From the NCBI GenBank assembly GCA_026874595.1, contig CM049316.1:1180001-1244000 (forward strand): a stretch of DNA of 64,000 nucleotides, written 5' to 3'. Shown one piece after another: positions 19,621 through 31,135 of this stretch. Origin of the DNA: Sipunculus nudus (taxonomy: Eukaryota > Annelida > Sipuncula > Golfingiida > Sipunculidae). The notes beneath the pieces were generated by a model. The model had not been told where the DNA came from and searched no databases. It worked only from the letters and a program-made list of their open reading frames with translations. Within the stretch, counting starts at the first letter, position 1. Each line of letters starts with the position of its first letter. Position numbers and translations under genes: made by a program.

Positions 19621-22446
19621 CAATTGACCCATGGGTCATGACGCTCAGCTGCCAAGCATGACCTGTGACATCATGGAGATTCACAACTTCCAGTCAAATT
19701 TTGAAGAACCAATTTGTTGAAAATTTTCTATGACAACAGAAATATATATCACCTATGTCTGGTTAAAACACAGTGAATTGATGGTCCGAGGAAAATGCAT
19801 GATTGTTAAGCTATCAGGAACTATTCCAACAGCTTGCTTGAAACCTGTCAGTCTCAAAGGAACACCACAAAGGGCAAGTATAAGATCAAAATATATAGCA
19901 AAAATCAAGGAAATACATGCAAGAATTATTGAGAAACAGGTGCTTCTGCATGAATTTTTATTCAATACAAGCCAACTGTACTGCACTTTTATAAATGATG
20001 GTAATATTTATTCAGAAATATTTTGACCCAATCCTTTACAAGATTACATAAATATACATCCAACTGCATTCACTTTAACTGTTCTTGAGATAATATGATC
20101 AAAAGGAATTAAAAGATGGTTTGCCTGGTGGCCATTTGGGACTTCTGACAAGTCTGAAATCAGACAACAAACATTCTCTAAATCGGACCAAACATTAAAG
20201 AAAAATTACTGAAACTGCACTGAAGAAAGAATTTCTAAGGTGGCTAACTGGCAGACATAATGGATTTCTGACAAGTATGACATTTGATATCCCACATTCT
20301 CCAATAAGAGACCAAACTTGGGGCAAATTATCCAGTAATGAATGCCCAAAATAATTCAAAAGGCATGTCCAGGCCCTCATATCAGATTTATAGATATGCA
20401 ATTGTAAAAAGTGTAAGTCCAATATTTTTTATTATCACTCTGCTTTTCAATGGGGTCAGCAGGGTAGGTAAACTGCCAAACCTGAAAGAAAAGAAATGCA
20501 GAAAGCATGACTAAGAGTCTTGAAATAAAACAAAAAGCCATCCTAAATCAAGGTACACATCCACATATTATGAGAACAAACACTTGCTTTTATATGTGGT
20601 GATACATATTAAAATATTCAGATATCTAGGAAACTAAGTTTATTGCTAGGATTCCATAAAATAAACTGCAAAATGTTCCCATCATCTTATAAATCAGTAG
20701 CTAAACCTTAACACTTAACTCTCATAGTCTTAATGCCTGTAAAGTTTTGAAATGCCGTGCTAGTCTGTTACTTACAAAAGTAATGTAAATGGTTGACACT
20801 CAACTATTTTAGACTATGTACATACTTTCTTATTTTTACACCATTACACAACACAACAATTGAAAACTTTGAACACTCCCTTGCTTTTAAGGATCAGTAA
20901 CCACTTCACTGGACACCTGCTACCTGGAAATCATGATCACTAATCCACCAATCCCCTAATTCAGCCAGCACCGACACAACTTAACAATAGACCCGACAAG
21001 CTTTGCCATAATCCTGTCCAAATGAACCATACTGGGAACAGCTACCTGAGGAACAGCTCCATTTACACCTGAGGAAGGGGGCCCAGCAACCGAAAGCTTG
21101 TGTACAAGAACCCACACACAGCCAGTCTTAATGCCTGGCTGAAGTATTCCAACAACAGTGTTTTTGTTATGAAGTAACGAGGTACTTTATCACTGAGCCT
21201 TATCACTTAATAGGCTGATACAAAAGGGAGTCATATGTCACCAGTGTCACTCACAATTACAGCCACACAGGGAGATGTACCAGCTGGAGTGGGATGGTTA
21301 TATATACAAGAAAAATAGAGATGGTTTATAAAATAAGTAATTGTGAACATCCCTGACCTATGACCTTGGCCTTTTGCCCATATATCAACTGGATTCTTTC
21401 TAAATGATGGGTAACTACTAACCACTTAAATCTGGTGTAATTACTTGGCAACCAATGGGTGAATAACTTTGACCTGCAACCTTTAACCTGCTGACCAGCT
21501 GACCCCAAAATCAATAAGTTATTTATTCAAGCAAAAAGACTCATAAATATGAAGTTTGAGTCAAACTGAGTGATGCATAGATGTGGCTTATGTGAAAGAC
21601 TGAAGGTTTGGGTTGAACAGTTACACTTGAAATATGCTCACAAGCATTTAGAACAATTGAATATTGTGACCTTGACCTTTGACTTTTTGACCTCAACATC
21701 AATAGGCTTCTTCCCTTATTGGTAGGTAAGCCATATAAGACAGATGGAAGGTACAGATTGAAAAGTTTGCCTGAAAATGACTCCACGCAAGAAGTGGGTG
21801 CTGTGAACTTGACCTTTGACCTCAAAAATCAACAGGTCTTTTCCCCTGTTGGCAGAGAAGCGATATCAGTGCTAGAAGGTTTGGAATGAAAAGTCTAGCT
21901 TGAAATGTGTCCACAACCTTTTCAAAGAAGTGGATCCTGTGACCCTGACCTTTGACCTTGTGACCTCAAAATCTATAGGATTCTTCTCCAACTTAGTAGG
22001 TGAGCTATATGTGAAAAATCAAAGAATTGGGATGAAAGGGTTGGCTTAAAATGCATCCACATGCTTTTCAAAGAAGAGGCTCCTGTGACCTTTGACCTTT
22101 TGACCTCAAAAAAAATTATGGTTCTTCCCCTGTTGGTAGGTGATCTGTATGTGAAAGATGGAAGGTTTGGGATGAAAATTTTGTCTCAAAGAGTCATTTC
22201 TGGGGGGTGCAAACACACCCCATAACTTCGAGAATATAGGTCGCAGTGACCTAATTTAAGGTTTGCAAGGAGATCTTTTTATAACCTCTAAGACTGCATA
22301 AGGTTCATGGCCCTAGCCCCTATGGTTACGATTTGTGCCCTGCTAACGGCCGGCCGGCCGGCCGGCCGGCCGGACGGACAGACGGAAGGACGACCGACAA
22401 AGACCCATCGCTATAGCCCAGCATGACTGAAAGTCAGCTGAGCTAA
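19621..22446 (+). mobile_element. Helitron-like family 1 element, block A, inside the 69-bp array
   Basis: Starts CAATTGACCCATGGGTCATG then ACGCTCAGCTG; ends with a variant hairpin and CTAA at 22,443-22,446. Array copies flank both ends. The left ~1.7 kb holds no recognised gene. Tandem blocks with TGACCTTTGACCT follow (about 21,300-22,190). The 3' part has a (GGCC)n run at 22,346-22,374 and GACGGAAGGACGACC before the hairpin. Confidence 0.75.
21540..22190 (+). repeat. ~150-bp tandem blocks with DR1-like motifs
   Basis: Four to five diverged blocks, each containing TGTGACCTTGACC-type sequence, TTCTTCCCCTGTTGGTAGG and AGGTTTGGGATGAAAAG. TGACCTTTGACCT, the complement of AGGTCAAAGGTCA, occurs exactly at 21,810, 21,946 and 22,086. 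It is the core of block A. Confidence 0.8.
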
Positions 22447-25400
22447 TAAAACCAGAAACAAAATGTACTAAAGAGAGGCCTGGGACAGAGCTATGTAACC
22501 TCTCTAATAATACAACCTGAAACAAACTGTAGTACGGGTGTCTCCAGAGGCCAAGTACAGAGCTATGTAACCACCCTACAAATATAACCAGAAACAATCT
22601 GAACTACAGTGTCACAAGAGGCCCTATGATAGTGCTATGTAACCACCCTACTAATAAAACCAGAAACAAAATGTACTAAAGAGAGGCCTGGGACAGAGCT
22701 ATGTAACCTCCCTAATAATACAACCTGAAACAAACTGTAGTACGGGTGTCTCCAGAGGCCAAGTACAGAGCTATGTAACCACCCTACAAATATAACCAGA
22801 AACAATCTGAACTACAGTGTCACAAGAGGCCCTATGATAGCGCTATGTAACCACCCTACTAATAAAACCAGAAACAAAATGTACTAAAGAGAGGCCTGGG
22901 ACAGAGCTATGTAACCTCCCTAATAATACAACCTATAACAAACTGTAGTACGGGTGTCTCCAGAGGCCAAGTACAGAGCTATGTAACCACCCTACAAATA
23001 TAACCAGAAACAATCTGAACTACAGTGTCACAAGAGGCCCTATGATAGAGCTATGTAACCACCCTACTAATAAAACCAGAAACAAAATGTACTAAAGAGA
23101 GGCCTGGGACAGAGCTATGTAACCTCCCTAATAATACAACCTGAAACAAACTGTAGTACGGGTGTCTCCAGAGGCCAAGTACAGAGCTATGTAACAACCC
23201 TACAAATATAACCAGAAACAATCTGAACTACAGTGTCACAAGAGGCCCTATGAAAGAGCTATGTAACCACCCTACTAATAAAACCAGAAACAAAATGTAC
23301 TAAAGAGAGGCCTGGGACAGAGCTATGTAACCTCCCTAATAATACAACCTGAAACAAACTGTAGTACGGGTGTCTCCAGAGGCCAAGTACAGAGCTATGT
23401 AACAAACCTACAAATATAACCAGAAACAATCTGAACTACAGTGTCACAAGAGGCCCTTTGATAGAGCTATGTAACCACCCTACTAATAAAACCAGAAACA
23501 AAATGTACTAAAGAGAGGCCTGGGACAGAGCTATGTAACCTCCCTAATAATACAACCTGAAACAAACTGTAGTACGGGTGTCTCCAGAGGCCAAGTACAG
23601 AGCTATGTAACCACCCTACAAATATAACCAGAAACAATCTGAACTACAGTGTCACAAGAGGCCCTATGATAGAGCTATGTAACCACCCTACTAATAAAAC
23701 CAGAAACAAAATGTACTAAAGAGAGGCCTGGGACAGAGCTATGTAACCTCCCTAATAATACAACCTGAAACAAACTGTAGTACGGGTGTCTCCAGAGGCC
23801 AAGTACAGAGCTATGTAACCACCCTACAAATATAACCAGAAACAATCTGAACTACAGTGTCACAAGAGGCCCTATGATAGAGCTATGTAAACACCCTACT
23901 AATAAAAGCAGAAACAAAATGTACTAAAGAGAGGCCTGGGACAGAGCTATGTAACCTCCCTAATAATACAACCTGAAACAAACTGTAGTACGGGTGTCTC
24001 CAGAGGCCAAGTACAGAGCTATGTAACAACCCTACAAATATAACCAGAAACAATCTGAACTACAGTGTCACAAGAGGCCCTATGATAGAGCTATGTAACC
24101 ACCCTACTAATAAAACCAGAAACAAAATGTACTAAAGAGAGGCCTGGGACAGAGCTATGTAACCTCCCTAATAATACAACCTGAAACAAACTGTAGTACG
24201 GGTGTCTCCAGAGGCCAAGTACAGAGCTATGTAACCACCCTACAAATATAACCAGAAACAATCTGAACTACAGTGTCACAAGAGGCCCTATGATAGAGCT
24301 ATGTAACCACCCTACTAATAAAACCAGAAACAAAATGTACTAAAGAGAGGCCTGGGACAGAGCTATGTAACCTCCCTAATAATACAACCTGAAACAAACT
24401 GTAGTACGGGTGTCTCCAGAGGCCAAGTACAGAGCTATGTAACCACCCTACAAATATAACCAGAAACAATCTGAACTACAGTGTCACAAGAGGCCCTATG
24501 ATAGCTCTATGTAACCACCCTACTAATAAAACCAGAAACAAAATGTACTAAAGAGAGGCCTGGGACAGAGCTATGTAACCTCCCTAATAATACAACCTGA
24601 AACAAACTGTAGTACGGGTGTCTCCAGAGGCCAAGTACAGAGCTATGTAACAACCCTACAAATATAACCAGAAACAATCTGAACTACAGTGTCACAAGAG
24701 GCCCTTTGATAGCGCTATGTAACCACCCTACTAATAAAACCAGAAACAAAATGTACTAAAGAGAGGCCTGGGACAGAGCTATGTAACCTCCCTAATAATA
24801 CAACCTGAAACAAACTGTAGTACGGGTGTCTCCAGAGGCCAAGTACAGAGCTATGTAACAACCCTACAAATATAACCAGAAACAATCTGAACTACAGTGT
24901 CACAAGAGGCCCTATGATAGCGCTATGTAACCACCCTACTAATAAAACCAGAAACAAATGTTCTATAGAGAGGCCTGGGACAGAGCTATGTAACCTCAAT
25001 AATAATACAACCTGAAACAAACTGTAGTACGGGTGTCTCCAGAGGCCAAGTACAGAGCTATTTAACAACCCTACAAATATAACCAGAAACAATCTGAACT
25101 ACAGTGTCACAAGAGGCCCTATGATAGAGCTATGTAACCACCCTACCAATAAACCAGAAACAAAATGTACTAAAGAGAGGCCTGGGACAGAGCAATGTAA
25201 CCTCCCTAATAATACAACCTGAAACAAACTGTAGTACGGGTGTCTCCAGAGGCCAAGTACAGAGCTATGTAACCACCCTACAAATATAACCAGAAACAAT
25301 CTGAACCACAGTGTCACAAGAGGCCCTATGATAGCGCTATGTAACCACCCTACTAATAAAACCAGAAACAAAATGTACTTAAGAGAGGCCTGGGACAGAG

Positions 25401-27991
25401 CTATGTAACCTCCCTAATAATACAACCTGAAACAAACTGTAGTACAGGTGTCTCCAGAGGCCAAGTACAGAGCTATGTAACAACCCTACAAATATAACCA
25501 GAAACAATCTGAACTACAGTGTCACAAGAGGCCCTATGATAGAGCTATGTAACCACCCTACTGATAAAACCAGAATCAAAATGTACTAAAGAGAGGCCTG
25601 GGACAGAGCTATGTAACCTCCCTAATAATACAACCTGAAACAAACTGTAGTACGGGTGTCTCCAGAGGCCAAGTACAGAGCTATGTAACAACCCTACAAA
25701 TATAACCAGAAACAATCTGAACTACAGTGTCACAAGAGGCCCTATGATAGAGCTATGTAACCACCCTACTAATTAAACCAGAAACAAAATGTACTAAAGA
25801 GAGGCCTGGGACAGAGCTATGTAACCTCCCTAATAATACAACCTGAAACAAACTGTAGTACGGGTGTCTCCAGAGGCCAAGTACAGAGCTATGTAACCAC
25901 CCTACAAATATAACCAGAAACAATCTGAACTACAGTGTCACAAGAGGCCCTATGATAGTGCTATGTAACCACCCTACTAATAAAACCAGAAACAAAATGT
26001 ACTAAAGAGAGGCCTGGGACAGAGCTATGTAACCTCCCTAATAATACAACCTGAAACAAACTGTAGTACGGGTGTCTCCAGAGGCCAAGTACAGAGCTAT
26101 GTAACAACCCTACAAATATAACCAGAAACAATCTGAACTACAGTGTCACAAGAGGCCCTATGATAGCGCTATGTAACCACCCTACTAATAAAACCAGAAA
26201 CAAAATGTACTAAAGAGAGGCCTGGGACAGAGCTATGTAACCTCCCTAATAATACAACCTGAAACAAACTGTAGTACGGGTGTCTCCAGAGGCCAAGTAC
26301 AGAGCTATGTAACAACCCTACAAATATAACCAGAAACAATCTGAACTACAGTGTCACAAGAGGCCCTATGATAGCGCTATGTAACCACCCTACTAATAAA
26401 ACCAGAAACAAATGTTCTATAGAGAGGCCTGGGACAGAGCTATGTAACCTCAATAATAATACAACCTGAAACAAACTGTAGTACGGGTGTCTCCAGAGGC
26501 CAAGTACAGAGCTATTTAACAACCCTACAAATATAACCAGAAACAATCTGAACTACAGTGTCACAAGAGGCCCTATGATAGAGCTATGTAACCACCCTAC
26601 CAATAAACCAGAAACAAAATGTACTAAAGAGAGGCCTGGGACAGAGCTATGTAACCTCCCTAATAATACAACCTGAAACAAACTGTAGTACGGGTGTCTC
26701 CAGAGGCCAAGTACAGAGCTATGTAACCACCCTACAAATATAACCAGAAACAATCTGAACTACAGTGTCACAAGAGGCCCTATGATAGCGCTATGTAACC
26801 ACCCTACTAATAAAACCAGAAACAAAATGTACTAAAGAGAGGCCTGGGACAGAGCTATGTAACCTCCCTAATAATACAACCTGAAACAAACTGTAGTACG
26901 GGTGTCTCCAGAGGCCAAGTACAGAGCTATGTAACAACCCTACAAATATAACCAGAAACAATCTGAACTACAGTGTCACAAGAGGCCCTATGATAGCGCT
27001 ATGTAACCACCCTACTAATAAAACCAGAAACAAAATGTACTAAAGAGAGGCCTGGGACAGAGCTATGTAACCTCCCTAATAATACAACCTGAAACAAACT
27101 GTAGTACGGGTGTCTCCAGAGGCCAAGTACAGAGCTATGTAACAACCCTACAAATATAACCAGAAACAATCTGAACTACAGTGTCACAAGAGGCCCTATG
27201 ATAGAGCTATGTAACCACCCTACTAATAAAACCAGAAACAAATGTACTATAGAGAGGCCTGGGACAGAGCTATGTAACCTCCCTAATAATACAACCTGAA
27301 ACAAACTGTAGTACGGGTGTCTCCAGAGGCCAAGTACAGAAGTATTTAACAACCCTACAAATATAACCAGAAACAATCTGAACTACAGTGTCACAAGAGG
27401 CCCTATGATAGAGCTATGTAACCACCCTACTTATAAAACCAGAAACAAAATGTACTAAAGAGAGGCCTGGGACAGAGCTATGTAACCTCCCTAATAATAC
27501 AACCTGAAACAAACTGTAGTACGGGTGTCTCCAGAGGCCAAGTACAGAGCTATGTAACAACCCTACAAATATAACCAGAAACAATCTGAACTACAGTGTC
27601 ACAAGAGGCCCTATGATAGAGCTATGTAACCACCCTACTAATAAAACCAGAAACAAAATGTACTAAAGAGAGGTCTGGGACAGAGCTATGTAACCTCCCT
27701 AATAATACAACCTGAAACAAACTGTAGTACGGGTGTCTCCAGAGGCCAAGTACAGAGCTATGTAACAACCCTACAAATATAACCAGAAACAATCTGAACT
27801 ACAGTGTCACAAGAGGCCCTATGATAGAGCTATGTAACCTCCCTACTAATAAAACCAGAAACAAAATGTACTACAGTGTCACTAGAGGCCTGGGATAGAG
27901 CTATGTAACCACCATATAAATACAACCAGAAACAATCTGTACTACAGTGTCACCAGAGGCCTGAGACAGAGCTATGTAACCTCCCTACAAA
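22447..27991. repeat. Main block of the 69-bp / 208-bp satellite derived from a DDX1 acceptor and exon start
   Basis: About 27 copies of a 208-bp unit made of three diverged ~69-bp monomers, roughly 80 monomers in 5.5 kb. On the minus strand each monomer is [last 23 nt of the intron, ending in TAG] plus [first 46 nt of exon 19,419-19,541]. The copy at 27,868-27,913 matches exon bases 19,496-19,541 at 41 of 46 positions. Acceptor-like AG|GGTGGTTACATAG recurs in two of three monomers and AG|GGAGGTTACATAG in the third. Copies are nearly identical, and one variant segment at 24,892-25,160 recurs 1,454 bp later (seven trimers). Open frames here are by-products. Confidence 0.93.
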
Positions 27992-29787
27992 CAAGTGGCC
28001 CATGGGCTATGACGCTCAGCTGAATTCAAGGAGCCTTTTGGTAGGGACAATTGGTGAGCCAAACTTGAGGACAAAATGTGGAATACTTCAAAACTGAAGG
28101 GTTTCACAAAAATTTCACATTTCTGCAGATTTGACCTTGAAGATTAAGGTTAAGGTCACCAATTTTCAAACTTATTCGTGATTTTGGTTTGAACAATTAT
28201 TGTACAAAATTTGAGAACAAAATGTGAAATACTTCAAAAGTTATGAGGTTAAAAAATTTTTTACATTTTGACAGATTTTATCTTGAAGATGATAGTCAAG
28301 GTCACCTGCTTTCGAACTCTCCGAGATTTTATTAGGAACAATTGGTGTACAAAATTTGAGGACAATATGTGAAATACTTCAAAAGTTATCGTGTTCACAA
28401 CACAATAATAATAATTTGGCTGATTTGACCTTGAAGATCATGGTCAAGGTCACTGGGTTTTTGAAATCATTCGAGAACTTGGAAGGAACAATAGGTGAAC
28501 CAAAATTGAGGACAAAATGTGGAATACTTCAAAAGTTATGGGGTTCACAAAAATTTCACATTTCTGCAGATTTGACCTTGAAGATGAAGGTCAAGGTCAC
28601 CGATTTTCAAACTTATTCGTGATTTTGGTTTCAAGATGAACACCAAGATCATCAGTTTTTTTTAACTCCTCCACGATTTTGATAACTGAGTGTTTCAAAT
28701 TTTGGCAGAAAATATGCAGCCATTAAAAAGTTATCATGTTCACAAAATATCTTACAGATGAGGAAGACATTGACAGACAATGGCACTGAAAACAATATGC
28801 CTCCCCTGTCGGGGAGGGGGGACATAAAAATACAGGTGGCATCACCAGTTTGCAGGAACTAATGAAACCTCAATTAGGCAAAGAATCATGGAAATCAATG
28901 CATAAGCTATTCATATACTGATGCTTTAGTATCAAACTTTTAATTAATCTGGGGGGTACAAGCTCCAGAGCTTGGAGAATATCGGTAACAGAGAATTTAA
29001 TGTTTATAAAGGTGACTTTTTATTGACCTCCCAGGATTTGACATAAGAAGATTTTAGGTGCATTGGTTACAATTTGTGCCTTGTTGACAAATGTCCATTT
29101 CATTTGAAGGGCTCAAACAGAGAAAAAAATACATAATAATTCAAAGAAATACAGGTGGCGCCACAGTGTACAGGAACTGATAAAACACTCCATGATCAAT
29201 ATATATGCAAAAAATTCTGGTCATCAATGCATTAGTTATTCAGATAGTGAAATTTTTGTATCAAATTTTTAATTATTCAAGGGGGTACTTTCGAGCCCCA
29301 TAGCTCAGAGGATATGAGTTACAGAAACCTAATTTCACATTTCCATGAAAACTTCATGGATCTCTTTCGATGATAAGTTAGTAGATTCTAGGTCAAACAG
29401 TGATGTTTGTGCCCTGTAAACAGATGAGGCTTCATTTTAATGTCTCAAAAATAGAGAAAAAAAAGCGTAAAAAATTCGAAAAAATTAAGGTGGCGCTACC
29501 GGTCTGCAGGAAGTGATGAAACACTCCATGATCAATATGCATTCAATAAGTCATGGCAATCAATGCATCAACTATTCAAATACTGGAGCTTAAGTATCAA
29601 ATTTTTAATTATTCTGGGGGGTACTGACAAGCCCCATAGCTTGACAGATATGGGTAACAGAGACCTAATTTCAGGTTTAATGAAGACTTTTCATGGACCT
29701 CCCTGGTTGTCAAGTAAGAAGATTCTAGGTCAGACAGTGACAATTTGTGCCCTGTTAACAGATTAGGCTTTATTTGAAGGTCTCAAA
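27992..29787 (+). mobile_element. Family 1 element, 5' part, interrupted
   Basis: Starts CAAGTGGCCCATGGGCTATG then ACGCTCAGCTGA at the end of the main 69-bp array. It contains the ~135 bp TCAAGGTCACC block series (28,020-28,826), then three 340-bp type units. It breaks off inside GGTCTCAAA, where the next element begins. Its own 3' end may be the 340-bp type block that ends at 31,135. Confidence 0.65.
28020..28826 (+). repeat. Tandem ~135-bp blocks with TCAAGGTCA, possible fifth family
   Basis: Five diverged blocks of roughly 130-150 bp, each with TTTGACCTTGAAGAT and GGTCAAGGTCACC. The block ends in CCTCCCCTGTCGGGGAGG, a hairpin, then ACATAAAA, similar in style to the family 3 end. The sequence after it resumes the 340-bp repeat at AAATACAGGTGGC, so it may be an element inserted in that A-rich spot. 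A matching start was not found. Confidence 0.55.
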
Positions 29788-31135
29788 CAAGTGGCCCATG
29801 GGCCATGATGCTCAGCTAATTTAGACTGGGTGCTAATTTTTTTATTAATGTTATATATTGTCTGTGAGAATAGCCTATGGCTAAAGTTACAGTGTTGAAA
29901 AAATGGACAGAAAATAAAAATTTCAGGATTCATAGGAGACCTGCCCAGGTCCCCTCTGGATTTCACAATAGAGGGTTCCAAGGAAAATGGATACAATTTG
30001 TACCCTGTCTGTCTGTGTGCTAAAAATCATGTTTCTGGTCCATGGCTGGCAGAATATAGGTCACCATGATCCAATTTCAGGGTTCCAAGGAGAATTGCCA
30101 AGGATTTCCCTGAATGTCATGTTAGAAGATTCTAGGGCTAATGGATACAATTTGTGCCTTGTCTGTCTGAGTGCTCAAAACCATTTTTCAGCCCATAGGT
30201 CACACAATATAGGTCACCATGACCTATTTTCAGGTTTCCAAGGACACTTGACTAAGACCTCCCTAAATTTTATATTAAAAGATTCTAGGCCTAATGGATA
30301 CAATTTGTATCCTGTCTGACTGTCTGGGTGCTTAAATAACATTTTTTATGATAGGTTGCAAAATATAGGTCATGGTGACCTAATTTTAGTTTTCCAAGGA
30401 CATTGGCCAAGGACATCTCAGAATGTTACATTAGAAGATTCTAGGCCTAACAGATACAATGTGTGCCCTGACTAACTGTCTGGGTGCCTTTATTACTTCT
30501 TTTCCTAAAGGTTGCAAAATATAGGTCATCATGACCTAATTTCAGTTTTCCACAGACATTTGCTAAGGACATCTCAGAATGTTTCATTAGAAGATTCTAG
30601 GCCTAATGGATACAATTTGTGCCCTGTCTGACTGTCTGGGTGATCAAAATCATGTATTTGGCCCGGAAGTCACAAAATATAGGTCACCATGACCAAATTT
30701 CGGGTTTCCAAGGAGATCTGCCTAGAAACAGATGACATCTTTAAAGGTCTCAAAAACAGAGGAAAAAATCGAAAAAATACAGTTGGCCTCACCAGTCTGC
30801 AGAAACTGATGAAACACTCCATGATCAATATCCATGCAAAAAATCATGGTGATCAATGCATTAGTTGTTCAGATACTTGAGCTTTTGTATCAAATTTTCC
30901 ATTATTCTTTGGGGTACTTCAAAGCCCCATAGCTCGAAGAATATGGGTAACAGAGACCTAATTTCAGATTTCTGAAAAGATTTTTCATGGGACTCCCTCG
31001 ATGTCAAGTAAGAAGATCCAAGGTCCAGTGGTTAGGATTTGTGCCCTGTTAACAGACGGCAGGATGGCCAGACAGACGGACGCTGGACAAAGGGTGATAG
31101 CTATAGCTCAGATGACTTTCAGTCAGCTGAGCTAA
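29788..31135 (+). mobile_element. Helitron-like family 1 element with ~155-bp core blocks
   Basis: Starts CAAGTGGCCCATGGGCCATG then GCTCAGCTAA; ends with the hairpin and CTAA at 31,132-31,135. Five or so tandem blocks (29,980-30,720) carry ATATAGGTCACCATGACC, an everted AGGTCA/TGACCT motif, then one 340-bp type block. Its CTAA abuts the CAAG of the next element with nothing between. Confidence 0.75.

Noticed and set aside
20410-20490. An acceptor-like CAG followed by an open minus-strand stretch, considered as an extra DDX1 exon
   Set aside because: The peptide does not match DDX1, the exons on either side already join in phase, and it lies inside a transposable element.
21060-21110. CTGAGGA ... 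CGAAAGC, considered as a hammerhead-like ribozyme or Penelope-type motif
   Set aside because: The conserved CTGATGA core has a mismatch, and flanking stems could not be drawn with confidence.
22343-27376. Minus-strand ORFs with hydrophobic repeats (MFLVIFVGW), resembling membrane peptides
   Set aside because: They are out-of-frame readings of the exon-derived satellite, bounded by monomer stops and identical from copy to copy.
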